Source: Phycisphaerales bacterium (GTDB taxonomy: Bacteria; Planctomycetota; Phycisphaerae; Phycisphaerales; SM1A02). Taken from it: 21,114 nucleotides of DNA. The notes beneath the pieces were generated by a model. It had not been told where the DNA came from and made no database searches. It saw nothing but the letters and a program-made list of their open reading frames with translations. Numbering within the stretch: the first letter of the stretch is position 1; each line of letters begins with the position of its first letter. A program made the translations under genes and the position numbers. Of this stretch, positions 12,502 to 19,800 are shown one piece after another. Location of the stretch: positions 1 to 21,114 of the forward strand of contig VERO01000008.1 of assembly GCA_018882625.1 (NCBI GenBank), in the 5' to 3' direction.

Positions 12502-14496
12502 TCAGTCTCCGGTAGGTATGCCGTGGCTCACGCCAGTGATCTCGCCGTGGCGGCGAAGGTACTTGGCGACCACAATCATGTATGTGGCGTGGCTCCACGT
12601 GAGCGGGCTCACGCTGACCTGCGCACCCGTGTACGGGTCGAGCTGCTCCGCGAGCACGCCGCTTGGCAGCGCGCGCTGGTGCGTCCACTCGAGCAGGGGC
12701 AGCGCCTCCTGCAGCTCCTCGACCGTGCGCGCACGCTCCACCAGCCACTGCGCGTACCAGAGCGTGCAGATGACCCACGGGTTGCCGGGCACGCGCGTGA
12801 TGTCGTGGCGCTCCACGGCGTGATAGTGGTCGTGCTCGTAGCGCGCGAAGCCACCGACGGACGTCTGCACCCACAGCCGCTCGCCGATCGCGCGCATGTG
12901 CCGCTCCACCCGCTCGTCGCGCGCATCAAGCGCACCGAACGCGAACAGCGCGAACGCGCTCGCGTCGAGCGTGAAGTCGAGCCTGTACGAGCCGTCATCG
13001 AGCGGGGTCGCCATGCGCGCAAAGCGCCCGCGGCCCTCGTCCCACATCACGCGCACCATGGCGCGCATCATGGCCTCCGCACCTGCGCGGAACTCCTCGG
13101 CGCGGTCGAGCGCGCCCATGTCACGCGCAAAGTCGTGTGCCGCACGCAGCGCACCGATCGTCGCGCACACCGTAAAGAGGTGCACGCCGCGGCGCTCCTC
13201 CCACAGGTCCCAGCTGGGCTTGGGCAGCCCGCTGGGGTCGCGAAACCCGAGCATCCACTCGGCCGCGTCGATCACCAGCGGGTTGTAGAGGTCGCGCACG
13301 AACTCCACGTCGCGGAACACCAGGAAGTGGCGTCGCAGCGCCCACGTCACGAGCGCGGTCTCGTCCTGCTGGATCGGCAGCGTCTTGCGCCCCTCGATCA
13401 CCCACGGGTGCCAGCTCGAGGCGAGCGTGCCGGTGGGGTTGTACTTGTGCAGGAAGTAGCCTTCAGGCTCGATCACGCGCTGCGCGAAGCGGAAGAAGGC
13501 GCGCGAGAGCTCGCCCTGGTGCGCCAGCACGAGCGCATGCGACACCATCGCGCCATCGCGCGGCCACATGTACGAGTACGTGTCGCCCGCGAAGTGCGTG
13601 ATGTCGTAGTCGTTGGCGGCGATGATCGCGCCGCCCTTGTCGATCTGCGTGCGCACGATGAGCGCGCTGCGCACGTAGAGGTCGCGCAGGTGCGCAGGCA
13701 GCGGCGAGAAGTCGATCGCCTCCTTGCACGCCCACCAGCGCCAGTACGCCTCGGTGCGCACGATCATGCGCTGCGGCGACTTCTCCCGGACCTTCGCGTC
13801 GAGCTGCTTGATGGCGCGGTAGTCCGTGCCGGCGGCGATCCAGTAGCTGATGGTGCCGCTTCCGCCCGGCGCGAGCGCGAGCCCGAATCCCACCGTGGAG
13901 TCGACGCTGCCCTGCGCGATCGAGTTGCGCGAGAGCAGCCCGTCCTCGGCATCCCGCCACGTGCCCTCGGCGTCGCCGATGCGCTTCTGCCCGCAGGCCC
14001 ACGTGTCGGCGCCGAACCCGCGCGCGCCGCAGCCGTTGATGAGGAAGTACGTGCTGTCCTTGTAGTGCACGAGCCCGCCGGTGGCAGGATCGTAGTTCAC
14101 GGTGTCGCCGACGGCGCTCTCGCCGATCGAGAGGTCCTGGTGGAAGAAGATGCGCACGTCGCGCGGGTAGCCCGCGAGGTCCGTCACGCGCACGCTGCGC
14201 AGGTACACGGGGCTCCAGTAGTCGACCGCATCCTGGCACAGCAGCTCGATGCCGAGCCGCTCGTGGCGCAGCCGCACCTCGGTGATCATGGAGTCGCGCA
14301 CGTAGCGCAGGTCACGCTCCCATCCCGGCGCATCGACCCACGCGAACTGCCCATCCGCCCACACGCCGAAGCGCTGCAGGTGCCCGCACGTGTGGTTGGG
14401 CATGCCCACGTTGGGCCAGTGCAAGTCACGGATGCGGTACAGGTCGTCAAAGGCGACCAGCATCTCTCCGTTGCCGACCGGGATGTTGCGAGGCAC
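12502..14496 (-). CDS. Glycoside hydrolase family 15 (glucoamylase/trehalase-like)
   Basis: 664 residues from GTG 14496, six bases after the fabF stop. An N-terminal beta-sandwich-like region (1-260: 'MPRNIPVGNGEMLVAFDD', 'ERDLRYVRDSMI') precedes the (alpha/alpha)6-barrel. GH15 signatures are clear: 'YSYMWPRDGAM' (about 308-317), 'SWDLWEERRGVHLFTVCATI' (about 429-448) with the general acid Glu433/434, and 'AEQLDPYTG' (616-624) with the second catalytic Glu617, followed by 'PLTWSHATYM'. There is no signal peptide, so it is probably cytoplasmic. It likely releases glucose from alpha-glucans or trehalose-like substrates; the exact substrate is not readable. Placement between fabF and an M28 peptidase is unusual and may simply be operon crowding. 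Confidence 0.87.
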   Translation of the reverse strand: MPRNIPVGNGEMLVAFDDLYRIRDLHWPNVGMPNHTCGHLQRFGVWADGQFAWVDAPGWERDLRYVRDSMITEVRLRHERLGIELLCQDAVDYWSPVYLRSVRVTDLAGYPRDVRIFFHQDLSIGESAVGDTVNYDPATGGLVHYKDSTYFLINGCGARGFGADTWACGQKRIGDAEGTWRDAEDGLLSRNSIAQGSVDSTVGFGLALAPGGSGTISYWIAAGTDYRAIKQLDAKVREKSPQRMIVRTEAYWRWWACKEAIDFSPLPAHLRDLYVRSALIVRTQIDKGGAIIAANDYDITHFAGDTYSYMWPRDGAMVSHALVLAHQGELSRAFFRFAQRVIEPEGYFLHKYNPTGTLASSWHPWVIEGRKTLPIQQDETALVTWALRRHFLVFRDVEFVRDLYNPLVIDAAEWMLGFRDPSGLPKPSWDLWEERRGVHLFTVCATIGALRAAHDFARDMGALDRAEEFRAGAEAMMRAMVRVMWDEGRGRFARMATPLDDGSYRLDFTLDASAFALFAFGALDARDERVERHMRAIGERLWVQTSVGGFARYEHDHYHAVERHDITRVPGNPWVICTLWYAQWLVERARTVEELQEALPLLEWTHQRALPSGVLAEQLDPYTGAQVSVSPLTWSHATYMIVVAKYLRRHGEITGVSHGIPTGD

Positions 14497-14502
14497 GTTG
14501 GC

Positions 14503-15759
14503 TCAGCCCCTGAAGCGGGAGAACACGAGGCTCGTGTTGTGGCCGCCGAAGCCGAAGGAGTTGTTGATCGCGTGCTCCACGGCGCGGTGCTGCGCGGTGT
14601 TGGGCACGAAGTCAAGGTCGAAGCCCTCGTCGGGCGTCTCGAGGTTGATCGTGGGCGGCAGGATGCCGTGGTGGATCGCGAGGATCGTCGCCACGCTCTC
14701 GATGCCGCCAGCCGCGCCCAGGCAGTGGCCCGTGCAGCTCTTGGTGGAGCTGACGGCGAGCTTCTTCGCGTGGTCGCCGAAGAGGCTCTTCACCGCAGCG
14801 ACCTCGGCCGCGTCGCCCAGGGGCGTCGACGTGCCGTGCGCATTGATGTAGCCGATCTGCTCTAGGTTCAGCTGCGCATCGGTGATCGCGTTGAGCATCG
14901 CGCGCCGCGCGCCGGAGCCCTGGTCATCGGGCGCCGCGATGTGATGCGCATCGCCCGAGGTGCCGAACCCGGTGACTTCGGCGTAGATGCGCGCGCCGCG
15001 CGCCTTGGCGTGCTCGAGGCTCTCGAGCACGATGACGGCCGCACCCTCGGCGAGCACGAAGCCGTCGCGGCCTGCGTCGAAGGGACGTGACGCGCGCGAG
15101 GGCTCGTCATTGCGCGTGGACAGCGCCTTCATCGCGGCGAACGCGCCGACGCACAGCGGGGTGACCGCGGCTTCGGCGCCGCCGGCGACCATCACGTCCG
15201 CATCGCCGCGCTGGATCAGGTGGTACGCCGCGCCGATCGCGTGCGAGCCGGTCGCGCAGGCGGTGGCCGTGGCGATGTTCGCGCCGCGCAGGTTGAATCG
15301 GATCGACACCTGGCCAGCGGCCGCGTTGACCATCAGCCTCGGCACGGTGAAGGGGCTCACCTTGCGCGGGCCGTTCTTGATCAGGTTGACGTGGCCGGTC
15401 TCGATCGTGTCGATGCCGCCGATGCCGCTTCCGATGGCGACGCCATGGCGATAGGGGTCGCCGGAGGCAGGGGACCAGCCGCTGTCGCGCACCGCCTCGT
15501 CAGCCGCAAGCAGGCCGAGCACGGCGAAGCGGTCCATCCGCTTGACCTCGCGCACGTCAGCGACTGGCGTGTGGTCGAGGTTCTTCACCTCCCCGGCGAA
15601 CCGCACGCCCCAGTCGTAGTTCTGATCGAAGAGCGTGATGGGACCGACCCCTGAAAGGCCATTGATCAGGCCGTTCCAGGTCGATGGGACATCGGGACCC
15701 ACATCCGTGACCGCACCGAGGCCGGTCACGACGACACGTCGGAGCGTGATCGTCCGCAT
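14503..15759 (-). CDS. fabF: 3-oxoacyl-ACP synthase II (KAS II)
   Basis: 418 residues, normal for FabF. It condenses malonyl-ACP with acyl-ACP during chain elongation. The catalytic triad is complete: Cys168 in 'ATACATGSHAIG', His308 in 'INAHGTSTPLGD' and His345 in 'KSCTGHCLGAAGG', with Lys340 just before it. The N terminus 'RRVVVTGLGAVTDVG' and C terminus 'INNSFGFGGHNTSLVF' are typical. The start at 15759 lies nine bases after the acpP stop, the classic acpP-fabF arrangement. No strong ribosome site is visible, so translation probably depends on coupling to acpP. It is followed by the GH15 gene after six bases. Confidence 0.96.
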   Translation of the reverse strand: MRTITLRRVVVTGLGAVTDVGPDVPSTWNGLINGLSGVGPITLFDQNYDWGVRFAGEVKNLDHTPVADVREVKRMDRFAVLGLLAADEAVRDSGWSPASGDPYRHGVAIGSGIGGIDTIETGHVNLIKNGPRKVSPFTVPRLMVNAAAGQVSIRFNLRGANIATATACATGSHAIGAAYHLIQRGDADVMVAGGAEAAVTPLCVGAFAAMKALSTRNDEPSRASRPFDAGRDGFVLAEGAAVIVLESLEHAKARGARIYAEVTGFGTSGDAHHIAAPDDQGSGARRAMLNAITDAQLNLEQIGYINAHGTSTPLGDAAEVAAVKSLFGDHAKKLAVSSTKSCTGHCLGAAGGIESVATILAIHHGILPPTINLETPDEGFDLDFVPNTAQHRAVEHAINNSFGFGGHNTSLVFSRFRG

Positions 15760-15768
15760 CTGCGGGGC

Positions 15769-16032
15769 TCAGCCGCCCGAGGTGGCCGCGCCGCCCTGGT
15801 TCTTCATGATGTAGGTGATCGCGTCACCGACGGTCAGGATCTTCTCGGCCTGATCGTCCGGGATCGTGGTCCCGAACTGGTCCTCGAACTCCATGACGAG
15901 CTCGACCCGGTCGAGGCTGTCCGCGTTCAGGTCATTTGCGAAGCTGCTCTCGCGCTTGATCTCCGCCTTATCGACACCCATCTGCTCGGCAACGATGGCG
16001 ATGACCTTCGTCTCGACTTCCGCTTCTGTCAC
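15769..16032 (-). CDS. acpP: Acyl carrier protein
   Basis: 87 residues from GTG 16032. An upstream ATG at 16047 is in frame, but GGAGG lies between it and the GTG with eight-base spacing, so the GTG is the better start. The 4'-phosphopantetheine attachment serine is Ser39 in 'DLNADSLDRVELVM'. Helix I is 'EVETKVIAIVAEQMGVD' and the C-terminal part is 'KILTVGDAITYIMKNQ', with a short Gly/Ala/Ser tail longer than in E. coli AcpP. It is acidic, as expected. It carries the growing acyl chain for FabF, FabG, FabH and PlsX encoded nearby. It heads the - strand operon and is divergent from fabG. Confidence 0.95.
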   Translation of the reverse strand: MTEAEVETKVIAIVAEQMGVDKAEIKRESSFANDLNADSLDRVELVMEFEDQFGTTIPDDQAEKILTVGDAITYIMKNQGGAATSGG

Positions 16033-16134
16033 GTGTGGAGCCTCCATAGGGGTTTGCGGCGTTCATGCCGCGGGGCGAGAGTATAGCGGTGGGTCACGAA
16101 GCGGGTGGTGGCCGATAGACTTGGCCCCAATCTC
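16033..16134. promoter_or_regulatory. Divergent control region between acpP and fabG
   Basis: 102 bases separate the two starts. On the - strand TATACT (16080-16085) is a good -10 box for acpP, giving a leader of about 40 bases, though no clear -35 was found. On the + strand TAGACT (16116-16121) could serve fabG with a very short leader. No inverted repeat resembling a FapR or FadR site was recognised. Confidence 0.4.
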
Positions 16135-16881
16135 ATGTCAAACGCCATCGACCGCCGTGTCGCCTTTGTGACGGGGGCCAGCCGAGGCATCGGCAAGGCC
16201 ATCGCCCTACGCCTTGCCGCCGATGGGCGCCATGTGGTGTGTGTTGCCCGCAATGCCGACCAGCTGCAGGCCGTAGTGGGAGAGATCGCCGCCGCCGGGG
16301 GGGCCGCCGAGCCCCTCGCCTGCGACGTGGGCGATGGCGAGGCGCTGGCCGCCGCCATCGACGGGGTCGCGGACCGCTGCGGGCGCCTGGACATCCTGGT
16401 CAACAACGCCGGCATCACCCGCGACGGGCTCCTGATGCGCATGTCCGATGCGGATTTCGACGACGTGATCCGGGTCAACCTGCGGTCTGCCTTCGTGGCC
16501 TGCCGCGCCGCGGCCCGACCCATGATGCGCGCCCGTTTCGGCCGCATCATCAACATGGCCAGCATCGCCGGAATCATGGGAAACCCCGGCCAGGCCAACT
16601 ACGCCGCGAGCAAGGCGGGCCTGATCGGCATGACCAAGTCGATCGCGAAGGAGATCGGGTCAAAGGGGATCACCGCAAACGTGGTTGCCCCCGGCTTCAT
16701 CCAGACCGACATGACCGAGGTGCTGCCCCAGGCGCTCAAGGATGCGGTGATGCCCAACATTCCGCTGCGGTCCTTCGGCAAGGCCAGCGACATTGCTGCG
16801 GCCGTGGCGTATCTCGCATCGGATGATGCGGGCTACGTGACCGGACACGTGCTGCAGGTCGACGGCGGCCTGGCGATGTGA
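16135..16881 (+). CDS. fabG: 3-oxoacyl-ACP reductase
   Basis: 248 residues from ATG 16135, the usual FabG length; an in-frame GTG at 16105 would add ten residues without similarity. It is an NADPH-dependent short-chain dehydrogenase that reduces 3-oxoacyl-ACP. Seen: the cofactor loop 'TGASRGIG' (13-20), 'NNAG' (90-93), and catalytic Ser143, Tyr156 and Lys160 in 'NMASIAG' and 'YAASKAG'. The FabG-typical 'APGFIQTDMTEVLPQ' and C-terminal 'YVTGHVLQVDGGLAM' are also present. It lies alone on the + strand, divergent from acpP and convergent with the lipoprotein gene. This differs from the common fabD-fabG-acpP-fabF order. Confidence 0.94.
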   Translation: MSNAIDRRVAFVTGASRGIGKAIALRLAADGRHVVCVARNADQLQAVVGEIAAAGGAAEPLACDVGDGEALAAAIDGVADRCGRLDILVNNAGITRDGLLMRMSDADFDDVIRVNLRSAFVACRAAARPMMRARFGRIINMASIAGIMGNPGQANYAASKAGLIGMTKSIAKEIGSKGITANVVAPGFIQTDMTEVLPQALKDAVMPNIPLRSFGKASDIAAAVAYLASDDAGYVTGHVLQVDGGLAM

Positions 16882-16883
16882 TC

Positions 16884-16904
16884 AGCGGCGCCTTTGGCGC
16901 TGTT
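16884..16904 (+). terminator. Hairpin between fabG and the lipoprotein gene
   Basis: AGCGGCGCC and GGCGCTGTT form a nine-pair stem (two G-T pairs) around a TTT loop, three bases after the fabG stop. There is no T-run, so it is at best a weak or Rho-assisted terminator between the convergent genes. Confidence 0.4.
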
Positions 16905-16936
16905 CGGCGACCGCGCGGGGCGTGGATCGCGTGCGG

Positions 16937-17767
16937 TCAGCGACCGGGGCCGCCGGGCGGGCCCTGCGGGACGTGCACCGGATCCTTCGGCACCGGACGG
17001 CGCATCTTCGGCGCGCCAGCTCCGCCACCGCCTCCACCACCCTCGCCGCCTCCGGTGCCCTCGACGTTGGTGGTCTGCACATCCTCCTGCGCGATCTCGA
17101 TGACCTCGTCAGGGAGCTCGGCCTTCGCGAGCAGATCCTTGATGTAGGTGCGCCAGGCCGAGATCAGGTCGGTGCCGGAGAGCTGCGCCATGATGTCGGG
17201 CGTGGCCGGAAACGCGGCAAAAACCCCGTTTTCCGCGCTCATGTCGCAGTCCCAGAGCATCGGCGTCTCGTCATCGCCGGCGCGCACGATGCCCATCGTG
17301 GCGAAGTTCGCGCCGTCATCGGCGCAGACCACCTCGATCTGGTCGATCTTGGCGGTGACCGCAGCCCATGCGCCGTTGGCGACGAGCGCATCAAGCGTGG
17401 CCATGTCCTCTGCGCTCATCGTCTTGCCGGCCTTGTCCGCGTCGCCGATCGCGAAGTTGTGCCAGAAGAGGAGCACTGCGATGCGCTTCTCGGTGCTGTT
17501 TGGCGCATCGGACTCTGCGAGCTTCACGCGCGGGTCGATCCCGAGCTCGGCCATGAGTTCGGCGATCGACTTGATCGCCGGCGGCGGCGGGGGCGGCGGC
17601 GGTGGGGGCGGCGCGACCACGATTGGTGCCGGAGGCGGAGCCTCGTCCTCGCCGCATCCGGCGAGGCAGAGGGACACCGAGGCCGTCGCGAGGAGCGCGA
17701 GCGCGGTGCGGAGGGCGCGAGAGCGGACAAACACGGTCGCCGCGCGCAGCGCCACGGCGGTACGCAT
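16937..17767 (-). CDS. Predicted lipoprotein with poly-Pro and poly-Gly tracts
   Basis: 276 residues from ATG 17767, 10 bases after the fabD stop; another in-frame ATG at 17821 would overlap fabD. A basic N terminus and hydrophobic stretch 'ALRTALALLATASVSLCLAG' lead to a lipobox 'CLAGC', so the mature protein should be lipid-anchored in an envelope membrane. Right after it come an Ala/Pro spacer and an unbroken run of eleven prolines, probably a stiff stalk. The central part (about 85-240) is a mixed helical domain I do not recognise ('IAELMAELGIDPRVKLAESD', 'TLDALVANGAWAAVTAKIDQ'). The C terminus has a Gly-rich tract and a Pro-rich end. It may be the last gene of the plsX-fabH-fabD transcript. 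Confidence 0.75.
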   Translation of the reverse strand: MRTAVALRAATVFVRSRALRTALALLATASVSLCLAGCGEDEAPPPAPIVVAPPPPPPPPPPPAIKSIAELMAELGIDPRVKLAESDAPNSTEKRIAVLLFWHNFAIGDADKAGKTMSAEDMATLDALVANGAWAAVTAKIDQIEVVCADDGANFATMGIVRAGDDETPMLWDCDMSAENGVFAAFPATPDIMAQLSGTDLISAWRTYIKDLLAKAELPDEVIEIAQEDVQTTNVEGTGGGEGGGGGGGAGAPKMRRPVPKDPVHVPQGPPGGPGR

Positions 17768-17777
17768 GGCGCTGGGG

Positions 17778-18773
17778 TCAGGCAGTCGGTGCTGGTTGGG
17801 CTGGCTGTGCTGGTTGGTCATGGGTCTTCACCTCGAGCGAGCGGTCGATGCGACGCATGAGACCCTTGAGGACCGACCCGGGCGCCATCTCGAGCGCCGC
17901 CGGCCGACCCTCTCCCGCGGGCAATCCCGCGGCAAGAGCCTGCATGGACTGGCTCCATCGTACCGGGCTGGTGATCTGGTCGACCAGCAGTTTCCGCAGG
18001 GTCCCGATATCCGTGCGGTGGTGCGGCTTCGCGGTGACGTTGCTCCAGACGTCGCACTGCAGCGGCTTGAATTCGACGTGCTCGAGCGCGCGGGCCATGC
18101 CCTCGGCTGCAGGGGCCATCAGCGGGCTGTGGAATGCGCCGGCGACCGTGAGCCGGGTGGCGCGCAGCCCGAGCTTCGAGGCCACATCGACAGCGCGGTC
18201 GCATGCGCCTGCGGAACCCGAGAGCACGATCTGGCCCGGCGCGTTGAAGTTCGCGCACACGAGCACTTCGCTGCCCTTGGCCTCGTCGCACACCTGCTGC
18301 GCCTGCGCCTCGTCTGCGCCGATGAGCGCCACCATGCCGCCCTTCGATGCCTCGGCCGCCTGCTGCATGAGGCGGCCGCGCGTCGCGACGAGCCTGAGCC
18401 CGTCGAGGAACGAGAACGCACCCGCCAGATGCAGCGCCGTGTACTCGCCAAGCGACAGGCCCGCGCACGAGTGCAGCGGCATGTGCCCGTGCGTTTCGCA
18501 CAGCGCGCGCCAGCATGCGATGCCGCAGGTGTAGAGCGCGGGCTGGCTGACGTCGGTGCGGTTGAGGATGTCGGCGGGACCGCGGAAGCACGTCTCGGAG
18601 AGCGATGCGGATCCGGCGCCGCACACCGAGAGGTCGACGGCCTGGTCGGCCTCCGCGAATGTCTGCGATGCGGCGGGGCTGGCGTCGCGCCAGGCGAGTC
18701 CCATGCCGACAGCTTGCGCGCCCTGGCCAGGGCAGAGCGCGATCACAGCCGGGTTGTGTGGCGAGTTCGTCAT
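17778..18773 (-). CDS. fabD: Malonyl-CoA:ACP transacylase
   Basis: 331 residues; ATG 18773 is preceded by GGAGG at eight-base spacing. It moves malonyl from CoA to ACP. Signatures: 'CPGQGAQAVGMG' near the N terminus, the nucleophile Ser107 in 'GLSLGEYTAL', and catalytic His215 in 'VAGAFHSPLM'. The protein is slightly longer than typical FabD (about 310) because of a C-terminal 'QPAQPAQP' tail. The sequence encoding that tail overlaps the alternative lipoprotein start. It lies 22 bases downstream of fabH, so it belongs to the plsX-fabH-fabD operon. Confidence 0.95.
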   Translation of the reverse strand: MTNSPHNPAVIALCPGQGAQAVGMGLAWRDASPAASQTFAEADQAVDLSVCGAGSASLSETCFRGPADILNRTDVSQPALYTCGIACWRALCETHGHMPLHSCAGLSLGEYTALHLAGAFSFLDGLRLVATRGRLMQQAAEASKGGMVALIGADEAQAQQVCDEAKGSEVLVCANFNAPGQIVLSGSAGACDRAVDVASKLGLRATRLTVAGAFHSPLMAPAAEGMARALEHVEFKPLQCDVWSNVTAKPHHRTDIGTLRKLLVDQITSPVRWSQSMQALAAGLPAGEGRPAALEMAPGSVLKGLMRRIDRSLEVKTHDQPAQPAQPAPTA

Positions 18774-18795
18774 GCGTCAATCCTCCAAGACTGAT

Positions 18796-19800
18796 CTAGA
18801 TGCGCCAGACGCTGCTGGCCCAGGTGAGTCCGCCGCCGAAGGCGACGAGCACGACAGCGTCGCCAGACTTGATCTTGCCCGCGCGGTTGAGCTCGTCGAA
18901 GCAGAGCCCCACGCTCCCTGAGCTGCTGTTCCCGCACCGGTCGATGTTGACGTAGACCTTCTCGGCCGGGATGCCGATCTTCTCGCGCGCGGCATCGATG
19001 ATGCGGATGTTCGACTGGTGGCACACGACCTGCGACACCGTCTCGGGCGTGAGGCCGGTGTTGCGCAGCGCGTCCTCGATGACCTCGCGGAACTTGGTCA
19101 CCGCGAAGCGGAACACTTCCTTGCCGTTCATGCGCAGGTAGCCAAGGCGGATCGGGTTGTTGACGTCATCCGGCGGCACTTCCTGCATGCGCTTGGGCAG
19201 GTAGAGCGCGTTCCATCCGCTGCCGTCGGCACCCATCGCCTGGTAGAGGCATCCGCGCGCGGGATTGTCGTCGCGCACGAGCACCACAGATCCTGCCGCA
19301 TCGCCGAAGAGGATCGACACGGTGCGGTCGGTGTAGTCGACGATGCTGCTCATGATGTCGCAGCCGACGACTCCCACCGAGCGGAAGCGGCCGGAGCGGA
19401 TCAGCGCCTCGGCCACATTGACGGCGTAGACGAATCCGCTGCATGCGGCCTGCAGGTCGAATGCTGGAGCTGGGGTCGCGCCGATCGCCGCGGCGACGCG
19501 GCATGCGGTGGAGGGGCAGGGCATCTCGCCCGAGACCGTCGCGACGATGACGAGGTCGAGGTCGGAGCCCTTCATGCCCGCCATCTCCAGCGCGCGAGAG
19601 AGCGCGTCGCGCGAGAGCGTGAAGCACCCCTCGGTCTCGGGGTTGCAGACCTGGCGCTGGCGGATGCCGGTGCGCTGGAAGATCCACTCGTCAGTGGTGT
19701 CGACGAGCTTCTCGAAGTCCGCGTTGGTGAGCGTGCGCGAGGGGAGGCACGAACCCGTTCCCGCGATGCGGACGCCGTGGGTCCACGCAGGCTGGCTCAT
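18796..19800 (-). CDS. fabH: 3-oxoacyl-ACP synthase III (KAS III)
   Basis: 334 residues, normal length. It starts fatty acid synthesis by condensing an acyl-CoA primer with malonyl-ACP. The triad is complete: Cys120 in 'DLQAACSGFVYA', His261 in 'VCHQSN' and Asn291 in 'RCGNSSSGSVG'. Also typical are 'GTGSCLPSRTLTN', 'TDEWIFQRTGIRQR' and 'GDAAGSVVLVR'. The start overlaps the plsX stop by four bases (ATGA), indicating translational coupling. Confidence 0.96.
   Translation of the reverse strand: MSQPAWTHGVRIAGTGSCLPSRTLTNADFEKLVDTTDEWIFQRTGIRQRQVCNPETEGCFTLSRDALSRALEMAGMKGSDLDLVIVATVSGEMPCPSTACRVAAAIGATPAPAFDLQAACSGFVYAVNVAEALIRSGRFRSVGVVGCDIMSSIVDYTDRTVSILFGDAAGSVVLVRDDNPARGCLYQAMGADGSGWNALYLPKRMQEVPPDDVNNPIRLGYLRMNGKEVFRFAVTKFREVIEDALRNTGLTPETVSQVVCHQSNIRIIDAAREKIGIPAEKVYVNIDRCGNSSSGSVGLCFDELNRAGKIKSGDAVVLVAFGGGLTWASSVWRI

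Noticed and set aside
11524..14865. Very long + strand open frame of 1113 codons opposite the GH15 and M28 genes
   Set aside because: His/Arg-rich translation with no family pattern. It is the complementary shadow of two genes with complete catalytic motifs, common in high-GC DNA.
17148..18794. Long + strand open frame opposite fabD and the lipoprotein gene
   Set aside because: No recognisable protein sequence; fabD on the other strand is unmistakable.
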